Program-made: the position numbers and the translations under genes | The notes under the pieces: model-generated | Told to the model about the DNA's origin: nothing | What the model saw: the letters and a program-made list of their open reading frames with translations, nothing else | The model's database searches: none | Shown here: in pieces, positions 1 to 13,855 of the stretch | Position numbering within the stretch: the stretch's first letter is position 1 | Layout: each line of letters opens with the position of its first letter | Origin: Filobasidium wieringae | Lineage: Eukaryota; Basidiomycota; Tremellomycetes; Filobasidiales; Filobasidiaceae | Direction: 5' to 3' | DNA: 64,000 bases | NCBI GenBank assembly: GCA_001600055.1 | Contig: BCIV01000014.1 | Span: 496,001-560,000, forward strand

Positions 1-24
1 TTCGTGCTCGTCATCAGTCTTACC

Positions 25-974
25 ATGGCGAAAAGTCAGTATCAGCTCCACTGAATGTCTTCCATATATCTAGTACTATCTAAACTGACTCATTGTTGTA
101 TTTTGGTATGCTGTTCTTTGGCGACAACTTTCTCTTCTGACACAATTGTCCTGCTATTCTCTAGTCCCTCGATCATTCCGTCTCCTTGAAGAGCTTGAGA
201 AGGGAGAGAAGGGGCTTGGAAACAGCAGCACGAGTTATGGCCTGAAGGTCAGTACCTGGTTCCTCTTCACCGAGATATTGGATACAAATAGTCGGATTAC
301 GACTTGTTTCAGACTTGTCGTTGCTGATCTTTCGATTGTCGTGCTATGCAACAGAACTCCGATGACTTGGATATGAAGGAGTGGAACGGTACTATTCTCG
401 GGCCCCCTCATGTATGTCAACGCTGTCTACTTCTCGTTACGTTACGCAGATCGCTTATATGTACTCTTGTTCTGATCTGTCCGCGTTCGGCTGTGCCCTA
501 TACTTTTGAATGCATGTTTCTGCATCTTCGACAACAGACCGCACACGAGAACCGCATTTACTCCCTCACTCTATTGGCCGATTCGACCTACCCCGATGCT
601 CCACCCTTGGTCCAGTTCGAGAGCAAAGTCAACCTGACTTGTGTTGATGCCAGGGGAGTTGTAAGTTACTTCTGTTCGGTTGGAGCCATCTGCATCTTGA
701 TTAAAGATCGTTGGTTCTGATTAGGTTGATACAAGGAAACTCGCTGCGATTAACCCTTGGAGACGTGAATTCACCTTAGAACACGTTCTGACTGCTATCT
801 ACCGGTAAGGTCGATGTCCCGATTCCGCCCATACTTTCAATTGATGGAACCATACTACATGCCTTGTTTCGCTTAATCAGAGAAATGCAGAGCCCTAGCA
901 ACAAGAAGACGCCTCAGCCCGCGGAAGGAACCGAGTTCCCTCCTTTTGATCTCTCCACCCTAGCTAAAGCTTGA
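25..974 (+). CDS. MMS2: Ubiquitin-conjugating enzyme variant Mms2/Uev1
   Basis: Catalytically inactive E2 variant that pairs with Ubc13 to build K63-linked ubiquitin chains, mainly on PCNA in error-free DNA damage tolerance. Six exons fit splice signals: 25-34, 165-247, 355-411, 538-660, 725-804, 881-974, giving 148 aa, the usual Mms2 length. The product starts [20 protein letters not shown], then carries [25 protein letters not shown] and a C-terminal helix around [14 protein letters not shown]. The HPN-plus-cysteine active site of true E2 enzymes is absent, as in all UEVs. The first coding exon is only 10 nt, so the start depends on the splice at 34/165. Only 24 nt of leader lie in the window, so the promoter is cut off. 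Family assignment is firm from the sequence pattern; the DNA repair role is known from the family. Confidence 0.93.
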
Positions 975-1174
975 TTCAGGTCCATTGATCAGGAAGAATC
1001 ATTGTCAAAGAGAGACCGTCAATGTAAATGAAGTTGTTGATGGCAGTTATGAATATACAAGGAGCCTCTGAGGACCGGGAGTTGAACGAAGCTATAGTCA
1101 TAGGAATAAGATCACGTGATTCGTCACTTCTATAATCAACCCGTCCCGACAGATCCGGACTTTCGAAACAATTC

Positions 1175-1180
1175 GAGTCA
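1175..1180. promoter_or_regulatory. GAGTCA (Gcn4-type) box upstream of HIS1
   Basis: GAGTCA, the reverse complement of TGACTC, lies 75 bp upstream of the HIS1 start codon. TGACTC/TGACTCA is the binding site of Gcn4/Cpc1-type bZIP activators that switch on amino acid biosynthesis in starved fungi. A 6-bp match can arise by chance in a 280-bp promoter, but the same box is found before CPA1 in this window. Confidence 0.45.
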
Positions 1181-1254
1181 ACTTGCAACTTGCTGATTTG
1201 TAGCATACGGACAACTTATAGCTAACACCACCATATCAACAAGATAGCAAAAAT

Positions 1255-2539
1255 ATGTCCAACTCAATAAATGGAACCACCACACCCTCATCAGGGACTC
1301 CTTCGGCTAACCCTCCTAGGTCGAGATTCGCAAGCGAATCAGCCATGTCGTTATTGGTTGACAGCTTGAAGGATAGGATGCTATTCGCTATTCCCAAGAA
1401 GGGTAAGACCTCACGGCCACACAGAGATTGCTCTGAGCTGTCGGCTGAGCCGGGTTAATACTGAACAGGGCGGCTTCACGAAAAATGCTTGGAATTGCTA
1501 GCTGGTAAGTAATTTAGCTCACGATCATTCGTAAACGTGCTTGAAGCTGACGATAAGTCATTGCGGCCGTGCCTCCAGGTGCTGACGTCAAATTCAACCG
1601 ACAACATCGACTCGACGTTGCTCTTGTCCAGAACTTGCCGATTGCTCTGTAGGTGTAGACTGTAAATATGAAAACTGTTTGCGAGCTGACGTTTGGTCTT
1701 GGCAGCGTTTTCTTGCCTGCCGCCGATATCCCTCGATTTGTTGCACTTGGTAACGTCTCTCTTGGTGTTACTGGGCAAGACATGATTGCCGAATCTGGTC
1801 ATGAGCCTATGATCGAGGAGATCCTTCCTCTTGGATTCGGAAAATGTGCTCTTCAAGTACAGGTTCCGGTCTCCGGATCAATCCAATCAGTAGAGGCGCT
1901 CGCTGGTTGTCGCGTCGCTACTAGCTTCGAGGTCATGGGAGGAAAGTACTTCAAGGAGGTTGACGAGCGAGTGGCCAAGACTGAAGAAGGGAAAGGGAAA
2001 GGCAAGACCTCTGTTGAATACGTTGGTGGAAGTGTTGAAGCCGCCTGTGCTTTGGGAATGGCTGACGGTATCGTAGATTTGGTCGGTGAGTTTGTTTTCC
2101 ATACATTCAATTCCTTTGTAACGACGCTGAAGATGGCATCCTATCAGAATCTGGTGACACCATGAGGGCTGCTGGTCTCCACGCAATCGCTACATTGATG
2201 ACTTCCGAAGCCGTTCTCCTTACCCCTGCTAAGCCTCATTCTTCCCTTACTCCGGAACTCGCACGTCTCATCCCCCTCCTCAAGGCTCGATTTGCTGGAG
2301 TAATTGCCGCTAAGCGATTCGTTTTGGTCAACTACAACATCCACGAATCCAAGTTGCACGAAGCAACGTCCATCACTCCCGGAAGGCGAAGTGCGACCGT
2401 TTCGAGGCTGGAGAGCGGTGGCTGGATGGCAGTCAGCGCAATGGTTGAGAAAAAGAAGCAAGCTGAGACTATGGACAAGCTAAGCGAGGCTGGAGCAGAG
2501 GACATTTTGATTTTGGCTTTGGATAACTGTCGTGTCTAA
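1255..2539 (+). CDS. HIS1: ATP phosphoribosyltransferase, first step of histidine synthesis
   Basis: Joins ATP and PRPP to phosphoribosyl-ATP, the committed and feedback-controlled step of histidine synthesis in the cytosol. Starts MSNSINGTTTPSSG; the catalytic part begins at SLLVDSLKDRMLFAIPKKGR and runs through LHEKCLELLAGADVKFNR, DVALVQNLPIAL, VFLPAADIPRFVALGNVSLG and TGQDMIAESG. The C-terminal part with NYNIHESKLHEATSITPGRR and ESGGWMAVSAMV matches the ACT-like histidine-binding domain of the long-form enzyme. Introns are placed after PKKG (about 1403-1469), after LLAG (about 1504-1578), inside PIALV (about 1649-1705) and after DLVE (about 2082-2141); all joins keep frame. A GAGTCA box sits 75 bp upstream. 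It ends in a TAA at 2537-2539, 126 bp from the 3' end of the convergent PUB gene. Confidence 0.93.
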
Positions 2540-2665
2540 AAGACGTGCAACCAGAATGAAGGAAAAGATTATAGAGCATGATCTCAGTTTGTAACACATA
2601 TGATCGTAGCCTATCGTTACACCCGTTTCCCGTTTACAGTTTCGGAAAGATGGAGATTTGTTCAG

Positions 2666-3660
2666 TTAGCTGTATGCTGGTGGCGGCTGTTCTTCATCTA
2701 ATTCGCCATGTACTCTGGTCTGTCCCATTGCAGCTCTAGTATCTCTCACCAATTTCTCGCGATCTGTCCGTTCCTTGACTTTCTCTCGATCCGCTTCTAT
2801 TTGAGCTAATGCCTCCGCCCTTCTTGCAACGTCAGAATCGTGAGCCTCGCGAAGCTCTGCTGATGCCGCTGCGTTCGTAACGCTATAGACAGATATACTT
2901 CCTGAATCAGGATCTGGCTCGAGGGAGATGAACTAGTAAATGCTGACCGATTGATTGCTTCTGGCAACTATAAGGAGTTAATTGCTGGATTCAGTGACGA
3001 AACTGATGAGTCAGTCTCGGATTACTCACGTTCGCTTCCAGCACTTCAACACCAAGTCTAAGGTTGTGCAAGACACCAGGTCTTATCGGAAAAGGCTCAA
3101 TGATATAATGCTGAACAAACTCCAGGGTTTTCGAGCGAAAACCCAACTGAGGAATCGAATTGCGCTCTTTAGCTTGTATGTCAGTCAGATCACTCACAAG
3201 TCGGAACTCACAGCAATCAGATATTCTTGTCCACCTTTCATGTTCAGGATCTGGGTCTTCATCAAGGTATTAGAGGCCTTGATGCGAGAGTACTTCGCTT
3301 CGTCAGGATGGTCAATGACGTTGTGAGAGATTTTGAGGAGAGTCTGCAAGGTCGATGAGGACATGTTGTTCACGGGTTACAAGCCAAACTTACAGATATG
3401 CAGCTTGCAGCAGCAGCATAGTTGTTGGCACCCATAATATCTCGAGTGCATATACGGGCGAAGTCGAGTTTCTTTTTCCTGTCATCTTCGGCAGAAGGCG
3501 GTGTCCACTGCCTGTCGGCGGAAGATGTCCCTCCTCCCTGCTGAATTGTAGGAGCTGGTCTATCAAGACCTTCTAATCGAGCAGTGGTTGCAGCCAGAAG
3601 AGCGGCTCTTCTCGTGGACTGAGACGACTCTTCAACATCTGTAGACATACTTCGGCTCAT
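2666..3660 (-). CDS. PUB-domain protein with C-terminal PPxY motif
   Basis: PUB (PUG) domains bind the C-terminal tail of the AAA ATPase Cdc48/p97, so a role in ubiquitin-linked protein handling is likely but inferred. Four exons join cleanly. The N-terminal 60 residues are Ser/Thr-rich; then KKKLDFARICTRDIMGANNY, the PUB core TLLKISHNVIDHPDEAKY ... IKASNTLMKTQILNMKGGQ ... YLIALGFRSKTLEFVQHYII, a linker PDPDSGSISVYS, a charged helix (AEALAQIEADREKVKERTDR) and the tail EEQPPPAYS. The last residues form PPAY, a PPxY motif of the sort read by WW-domain ubiquitin ligases. Length is about 265 aa. The start at 3660 gives MSRSMSTDVEE; the frame stays open to 3969 but that stretch contains a tRNA gene, so I do not extend it. 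No UBX or PNGase domain was seen. Confidence 0.72.
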
Positions 3661-3815
3661 AATAGAACAGAATCGCGCACCACCTTGCTGTGTTTGGTTG
3701 TAAGTTGTAACCCGGAGTGCATCGAAACGAAGGTGAATCACTGATGAGTGATCGTCGATCTGAAGCCTAGTGCAAGTGTGTATATATATTATTGAAACAC
3801 CTTCGTCATCAAGCA

Positions 3816-3894
3816 TCTTTGTTGGTGTATTGGTAACATTGCCGCTTGTCATTACGATCCGCGGCCGCGCTGGGTTCGATTCCCAGACAGAGAG
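3816..3894 (+). tRNA. tRNA-Asp (GTC) with 8-nt intron
   Basis: Folds as a tRNA: acceptor TCTTTGT (3816-3822) pairs with ACAGAGA (3887-3893), discriminator G; D arm around GTGTATTGGTAACAT; anticodon stem GCCGC/GCGGC around the loop TTGTCA+C, anticodon GTC; T arm CTGGGTTCGATTCCCAG. The internal promoter boxes read TGGTGTATTGG (A) and GGTTCGATTCC (B). After A37 there are 8 extra nt (TTACGATC) before position 38, the canonical place for a tRNA intron. A T5 run at 3898-3902 serves as Pol III terminator. Mature length 71 nt, identical to the second copy at 6667-6759. The gene lies in the upstream region of the PUB-domain gene, on the opposite strand. Confidence 0.93.
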
Positions 3895-4246
3895 AATCTT
3901 TTTGCTCATCTTCATGCTCATCTCCATTCTGCAACTTACCATTTCCGTACCGATACACTGCATATTCATTTGCTCCTATGAGTTCTAGCCCAGCAAATTG
4001 AGGAACAAATTATCAGCAAGGATTTGAGAGCTGATTATTCGTACAATTGACAAACGGTGGCGTTTGCGGGGCTGCCTTTGTGATATGTATAGTAACAATC
4101 GATCGCGGTGTAGGGTATGATAGTATACTCGAGGGTGCATGATACAACGGTCGCAAGGCACAAGTGGTAGGTTTATTCTATTATGTCATTGACAGCTCTT
4201 CAAGAGGTATTCTTCATCGCCAGCGGTGTTTCTCGATTGACTGGCT

Positions 4247-6455
4247 TCAGAGTTGGTGGTGATGGGCTGTCCATATCAGATGCAAATCAGTCAAGTGACA
4301 GGGGGTAGAATGCAGATCCACGTACAGCAGTTCCCCATTCACAGACTGAGCGGCCCTTGAAAGCAATCTAGTCTCGTATATACCGCAGATATGCCTGTGA
4401 TGGAGGTCGTAAGTCAGGATAGGACAGATCGGGGGAAGATTGATCCTGCCTAACCTCGTTCCGTCTCCTCCTGCACCTTTGCCCACTCGACAGACCCGTG
4501 AGCAGAATGTGTCGCCACATCTAGACGTGCGAGCGTATCATTAGCGCTGTAAATTTTGAACAAGCATTGTTCGACGACCTACTTTCTACAGCTTGGAAAG
4601 TTCGTTCCTTGCGTTCGACAGACGCTGCAAACCGCTTTCTGGGTCATCGCACTACTCATCTCAGCTGCCAGCAATTTCGCACTAATGGGTGCTATGTTGC
4701 CGTCAGCAGCATCCTCAAAGGCCCTTGATGCGCGTTTGACAGGGTCACCAATTAGGGTTGAGGGTCCTGTCGTCGAAGGATTGACCGTCGAATCCGTTTG
4801 AGTGCGCAATTTCGATGTTGTCGTCGTCTTCCTTCTTGATGAGGTAGATGATTCCACAGTTATTTTTGTATTGTCTTTTTTGATGACTGAAGAAGGGGTG
4901 TCATTCCGGCTTGATAAATCACAATCCACCTCCGCCGGTAGCAGTCTTGATGCCTCCTCGTGATCCTGTGGTTCCGAACTGCCTTCTCGACTCAAAGGAC
5001 TTCGAATATTATGCCCTCGCCGGCCAAATCCTAGACTGGAGAACCAGCTTCTCTCCGAGCCTGCCCTAACATGCTGGTTGACGCCAGCGGGTCCTGACGT
5101 TGGTGCCCGATTCTGGCTCGATTTAAAGCTAGTCTTTCTTTGATACCGCCTCAGGCGATCCTCTGCCGTTTCCCCTACCACGGAAGCAGCACCATTGTTT
5201 CTGTCCATGGTTGACTGAGCGGCGGATGGAAGATCGATCATGCTCATTCCAAACCCTTCAGCGTGAGAAGCGTGCCTCCTGCTAGACTTGACATGTATCG
5301 AGCCTTCGAGATGTATTGTGGGCAGACTCGCTGTAGACTTTGTCCTAAGTCCCTCCGCACCAAAACGGACCGATCGTATCGAACCGTTGAATGATATGAA
5401 GCTTGGGGCCAGAGACGTGCGTGTTACATTTGAGAATATAGAGCTAGCTCGAGAGGGTATAAGAGCTTTCCTTGATACGGGAGAAGTCGAATAAGATTTG
5501 TTGTCCTGTCCTCGATTAGACGCTGGGGATGCGGGAGCGGAAGGACCAGGATCATGGTTTGATCGATTGGAAGGCGAGAAAAGCAGCGGTTCGAGGAGAT
5601 AGTCGACTCTCCTGTCGTACGACGGATACAACTCTTGCAGCTGAATTCTCAACAATGGTCCAGGTGAAACTTGATAGGTCTTGGCGTCGGCAGATAGACA
5701 AGGTTAGATTCCAATGGATACTAGTGGAGTAGGGAAAGGATATGAGAAACTCACGATATACAAGCACAGGACTAGAGAACATAGAACAAGGTCGACTGAA
5801 ACCTCTATCTGGGAATCGCCTGGAGTGCCATCTTGCACGTGCTTAGCCCGGAATTGACAGTTCGCATCAAGTAATGCTTCAAGTGGCACCTTTAGGTTGC
5901 CCGCAAGCGCAACTCCCGCTCTGTAAGCGGACGTCGATGAAGATGGCGATTTGGATGACAGTGGACATGCAGTAACAATTTGCGAAACAGCCGGTGAGTA
6001 CTGACTGCCAGAGCCGTTCATCAGGGATATTGGGATATCATATGTTTCGGAGGGAGAGATGGATGTGATTGTCTTCTTGCCATAAGCGCTTGCTAGATTG
6101 TACAGGATGTCATACTGGTTTCGGATGTCTTGTCAGGTCAGGCCGCACTGATGGCTTCCTGTGTGGTTTGGCTTACCAGAGCTTCCATGTCATGTTGTGT
6201 CAACATACTGCCCTCCTCCGCCATTTTACCCTTGCCTTTCCTGTCTTTCTGCCTTCCCTTTTTGCTTTTGGCGGCTATTATCAGTCCGTCATCTGACCCT
6301 TTTCGTCTTAACCAAACGACGTGCGATTCCAACTTGGGTAGTAAGAGGAGGAGGTCAGTAAAGAGTTGTGCCAAGCCCATTGAGAATTGGGACTGATCAT
6401 CGGGGAATTGATCTGTCCGAGATAAGCCTGTCGAAGGGCGAACGATGGACGGCAT
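4247..6455 (-). CDS. Unknown protein with C-terminal treble-clef-like zinc finger
   Basis: I do not recognise the family. From the ATG at 6455 the N-terminal exon reads MPSIVRPSTGLSRTDQFPDD and then SMGLAQLFTDLLLLLPKLES; after an intron follows EALYDILYNLASAYGKKT and a folded-looking segment with AYRAGVALAGNLKVPLEALL. Next comes LQELYPSYDRRVDYLLEPLL and about 230 residues of Ser/Arg-rich, probably disordered chain. The end is a cysteine cluster: VCSVCRTQGTNFPSCRKCGD, then TFCSRVCR. The second half of the cluster only appears when an intron is placed with GTAGGT donor and GTCTAG acceptor (about 4509-4568), which joins CRK to CGDTFCSR. Spacing CX2C-X9-CX2C-X4-CX3C resembles HIT/MYND-like treble clefs. 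A hydrophobic run VDLVLCSLVLCLYITYQ before the LQEL segment could be a buried strand or a membrane segment. Flanked by inverted tRNA-Asp genes. Confidence 0.55.
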
Positions 6456-6666
6456 GCCCTCGAGATTGGAGCCCGCTACGTGAGGGATTTTGTCCGATTA
6501 TCGAGTTGTGCTTTCGAGGTCGACAAGCAAAAAGTGATTGGTAGCCAAGTTCGCTGCATCAGAAGACAGATTGCTCGGGATCAGTCTCGAGTGAGAGATA
6601 ACGATTACACCGCAATAACGGTAACGCATCATAGGCTGTAGTATCACGATGCCTCCAAAAAGAATT

Positions 6667-6759
6667 CTCTCTGTCTGGGAATCGAACCCAGCGCGGCCGC
6701 GAATCGCAAGTCAGATGAATCGATGACAAGCGGCAATGTTACCAATACACCAACAAAGA
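6667..6759 (-). tRNA. tRNA-Asp (GTC) with 22-nt intron
   Basis: Same mature 71-nt tRNA as the copy at 3816-3894: acceptor TCTTTGT/ACAGAGA, anticodon stem GCCGC/GCGGC, anticodon GTC, T arm CTGGGTTCGATTCCCAG, discriminator G. The intron after A37 is 22 nt, beginning TCGATTCATC and ending GCGATT, unrelated in sequence and length to the 8-nt intron of the other copy. Transcribed from the minus strand and followed by a T5 run (AAAAA on the plus strand near 6657-6661). Flanking similarity to the other gene is limited to the few bases before the acceptor (AAGCA). Confidence 0.93.
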
Positions 6760-6886
6760 TGCTTATGAAGATGCTTGAACTTATGCGTTATACTAAGTAC
6801 GATCATAATCCAGCCCACTCGTTAACTTGCTTCTTCATCAAGCATCATGCTTCTCTTGCGCGAGCCTGAACTAGCATTCATATATA

Positions 6887-7807
6887 TCATGACACAAAGT
6901 TTCGACTGCAATAGGGGTTCTGTATCAGATCGGATCATGGCTTTTACGACAGAAATTCTTACTGACCGACTGAGCAGCAACCCTTTCAGGCCTCTAACTT
7001 CTTTCCGTAAAGTCTCCCACTCTGGGATGGGACTACCTATGGCAACCTCCCTGCCTGTTCCTATACCTCCTGCTTCTTTCGTTAGGTTGTCGCTCAGACT
7101 ATTCAAACCGACTCCAGTAGATGAGCTAGGTCTATGGGCACTGGGTATGAAAGATTGAGTATGTAGCTGGCTGGTATAGGCGGACAGTGTCGAATGAAGG
7201 GACGTTCGGGTCGTGCTGGTCGCAGCCAGGTTTGATCGTAAACTGTTTAATAAAGCCGGAAGTTGATAGAGGCTACGACTGAGGTGAAGGAACTCGTTTG
7301 TCGATGATGATGGGGTCTGTTCTGCCTCGTTCGATAAGTCCTTAGCCGTATGATCTTTAATGAGCTTTGCATCAGCTAGTTGGTCGTGGCCCAATGCAGG
7401 CGGATCAATGACAGCTGCCGTCTCGACGCTCTGTAACGTCAGAGAATCGCCTTCTGTCTTGACGGCATAGAACTTCCTAGTCCGTATGACTGCCAAGGTC
7501 GCGGCAAGCCTTTTGACCCCGACAAACTGTTGCTCAGTGATCGCTTGTCTCGCTGAGAAGCTAGACCATAGAAGAGGAAGCACAAGTCGCTGCGAAAGGA
7601 AGGGTTTTAACAGGGGATTTGTCTCTTCAAGATTGGCATCAGACTGACCGAACATATCGCTGCTACAATACTGCTTCCTCCTAGAACTAAGGCGACTATC
7701 CAACCAATCCTTTGGAGGAACCTAGGAATAAGGGACGCTGAACTCGCTTCTAAAGTTTTTGCTTGAGCACCAGTCAGGGATGGTGGTTTCCTGGGAGGAT
7801 GAAACAT
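6887..7807 (-). CDS. Single-pass membrane protein, Pex14/Pex17-like candidate
   Basis: Read from ATG 7807: MFHPPRKPPSLTGAQAKTLE, then a transmembrane segment GWIVALVLGGSSIVAAICS, which continues after an intron into RLVLPLLWSSFSARQ. The middle has charged helix EQQFVGVKRLAATLAVIRTR and a Leu/Ser-rich part with ALLNSLRSNLAATSTTRTSL that could be coiled coil. The last exons give WETLRKEVRGLKGLLLSR and, after an intron (GTCAGT...TTGCAG), RNFVS then TGA at 6887-6889. The final 'E-(I/V)-R-x-(L/I)-K-G-LLLSRRNF' block after a proline-rich linker is like the tail of fungal peroxisomal docking proteins of the Pex14/Pex17 group; that is recall of a pattern, not a search. A short upstream exon could exist, since the frame is open ahead of the ATG. 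About 275 aa. Confidence 0.42.
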
Positions 7808-8094
7808 TTCAGTCAGGTAATCCCTCAAGTTATGTTCATATACGGACTAGAGGACCGAGATGAAGCAATTCGACCTTCAGTCAAGAACTCGGTAACTCCG
7901 GTAAAGTCAACACCGATATGAGTAATTCTATGCGTTATTGGCCGATGTCGAAAGGAAGATCCAATCTGATAAATTCAACAATTCAACAAGTAACAAGCTA
8001 AGTCAGCATGTCACAACTATACAAGACACTAATAACTGTACAACATGAGGCGTCTTTGAAGGGAGTTTCTAACTAATTTTGGGGTATTTAGGTC

Positions 8095-9301
8095 TCAATC
8101 TCGTCCAAAATCTCGCCTTGTTTGAGGATCTCTGTGCAATCTCGAATGGGTATTCATAGTTGCCGGGCGATGACCTTGATAGACTTCCCGATGCTGGCGG
8201 GATGGTGATAGCTGGTGCTCAGGTAAAGGATAAACTTCTTCTGTTCGAGGCGCATAGTCAGGTGCCACAGGAAGGTTACGGGTATGCGGTTGAGAATGGC
8301 GCATGGAACTCATGGCGCCATCTGGTTGATGACCGCCTGAACCCCTGGCAGGGCCTGGACGAGGAGCCTGGCTCAGCCCCAGCTTTCCGAAGGACACAGT
8401 CAGATCCTCTCGGGTTGCTGGATTCAGGCGATCTGGTTGCTGTGATTGAGGTTCGGGCGACGGAGAATGAGGACTCCTGATATAGGGGTCTCCTCGCCTA
8501 GACTTCTGGCTGCCAGAGGATTCTCGCTGACGTTCAGAAGACCCTCTCTCTCTGCGGTAAACCTCATATCCACTCTGACCTGACTCTGGTGACGATTGAC
8601 CGTGTCGACCCGACGAGTTTGTATGCGGGTGCGAACTTGAAGACGTGCGCCTCCGTCTCGCAGCGCACCCGGCGCAATGATGCTCCTCGCTGCGTCGACT
8701 GCGGTCATCACGACAAGCCGAACATTCTCTTGAGTTTTGGCTTCGATCATCAGGCCTGACCGGCGGCATATCAGGATATATACTGTGGCCGTAGTCCTGG
8801 TTGGGCCCTCTGTGCATTTGATGTTGCTGAGGACTGAGGTTATAGGACATCGCAGTGAAGCCTGTGTTCGGTGGCAAGATGGAATGGGAGCTTGCGTTGT
8901 AAGCGTGCATAGGTCCCGCAGTTGAGAGCGAGTTGTGGTGGACAAAGGGGTCTGAGAATGGTCTTATTGTCAACACGGATTCCCAATCGCCCTTTTTATA
9001 AAGACTTACTGGCCATACCGTTTGTCAAAACTGCCCCAGGACCCTGTGTTCCACCGCCGTGAATGGGCATCATTGACATCTGAGGCTGCATCATTGTCGG
9101 AGACATGTGATGTGACATGTGCGGAGGAGGCGACATGTGTTGCTGCATTTGTTGAGGCGGCGACATAGGCGCCTGTGGAGACATGAGTTGCCCAGGGAAT
9201 GGCATACCTTGGCCACCTCCCATACGAGGATCACCAGCAGGCAACACTATTGGACCTTGATGCCATTTTGAAAAAGGTGCGGGGTACAAGTTGGTTGGCA
9301 T
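8095..9301 (-). CDS. Low-complexity Met/Gln/Pro/Ser/Arg-rich protein
   Basis: No family recognised. Two exons: the first (9301 to about 9009) reads MPTNLYPAPFSKWHQGPIVL followed by repeats of MSPP/MSHH/MMQPQ type; a GTAAGT...CTCAG intron leads to NPFVHHNSLSTAGPMHAYN. The rest is Ser/Arg/His-rich with one Cys-containing patch, RECSACRDDRSRRSEEHHCA then GCAARRRR (CX2C ... CX2C), which may be a degenerate zinc knuckle. There is a short, more ordered block DLTVSFGKLGLSQAPRPG near the middle of exon 2. About 385 aa, almost all predicted disordered by composition. It lies 243 bp downstream of the CAS1 stop on the same strand. Confidence 0.6.
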
Positions 9302-9544
9302 GTTATGTTTGCACCAGAACTAACAGGAAGGGTGGCACCGATATCAATGGTGCTTGATCAAGGCACTAATATACCTTCAAGGATGACAAAGGGCAAAGGC
9401 CCGTTGCAGTCAGCCCCTGGATACTCACGCGACAAATTTCCAAAGCACAAAGGATGGTAGATCGCGTTGCACGAGCGAAACAGGCGATGAGGCCGGTAAT
9501 TCTAATCTATGCATGATGCCCGGTCTGTCCTCAATCCAACCTGT

Positions 9545-13006
<3,462 letters not shown>

Positions 13007-13855
13007 TCAGGGTTTCGAGACTGCTTGTTGCTCGAATTGCTCGTGAGCCCGGACGCGAATATTCCCTCAGGAAGCAAACAGACGGCAAATAGGCTCGAGT
13101 CGATGGTGAACGGTGAGATGCTCAGAAGGTCAAGAGACGCAGCAGCTACAAGCTACAAGCTGGAAGTCCTACAAGAACGATGGGATCGCTACCTCGATAA
13201 TCTACGATCCATTCCATCTTGCTTCTACGATCAGCACTACCCAGACGTGGCTTGTCCTTCCCCTTCTCCATTCCCATCTACGCTCCAGACGCTAATAAAC
13301 GCCCAGAGAAGGTGCGCACATAGGGGAGTCATCCCAAATGACTACCACTCGACTCACACTACCGCCTACTCCCACAACTGCCCACTACTGCCAGTCACCT
13401 AGCCCACTGCCAGAGACAGTCATTTTCGAGTTCCCGGGACTTTTACGTAAACAGAACCAGAATAATCGCGTGGCCCGTGCCCCGCCCTGACTCAAACCGT
13501 AAACACCGTACTCTTTGCGGCTTGCCGGCTCCTTCTTGAGATGGGAGATTGTAGATTATCCTTACCTGTCAGAGCTGTTAGGCTGTTAGAGGGGAGAGGG
13601 GGCGGGGCAAAGGGATATCACATGATTTCGATCGGCCATACGTTTCAGCTTCCAGCTCAGAGGTCTCGGCTCGCGGCTCATCGGCTCTCTCGGTTCATTC
13701 TCGTACATATTTGTTCGGTGCGGATACAGGTAAGAGGTAACAGGTAAAACACGACAACCATCTTATGAAACACGTCTTCAATAACTCGAGCAGATCAATC
13801 CTCCTCATACCCTTCATCATGCGTATCAAAGTCCACATGCATCGTTCCATCCTCA
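13007..13855. other. Intergenic region between SCC2 3' end and CAS1 5' end
   Basis: About 850 bp between two minus-strand genes; it must hold the CAS1 promoter and the SCC2 terminator. Short open frames on the plus strand here have no family features and I see no convincing gene. TGACTC occurs near 13488. An acidic open frame just downstream of the SCC2 stop (minus strand, to about 13797) is discussed with SCC2. Confidence 0.5.

Noticed and set aside
3661..3969. N-terminal extension of the PUB-domain frame up to 3969.
   Set aside because: The stretch is the reverse strand of a well-formed tRNA-Asp gene; the ATG at 3660 gives a sensible N-terminus.
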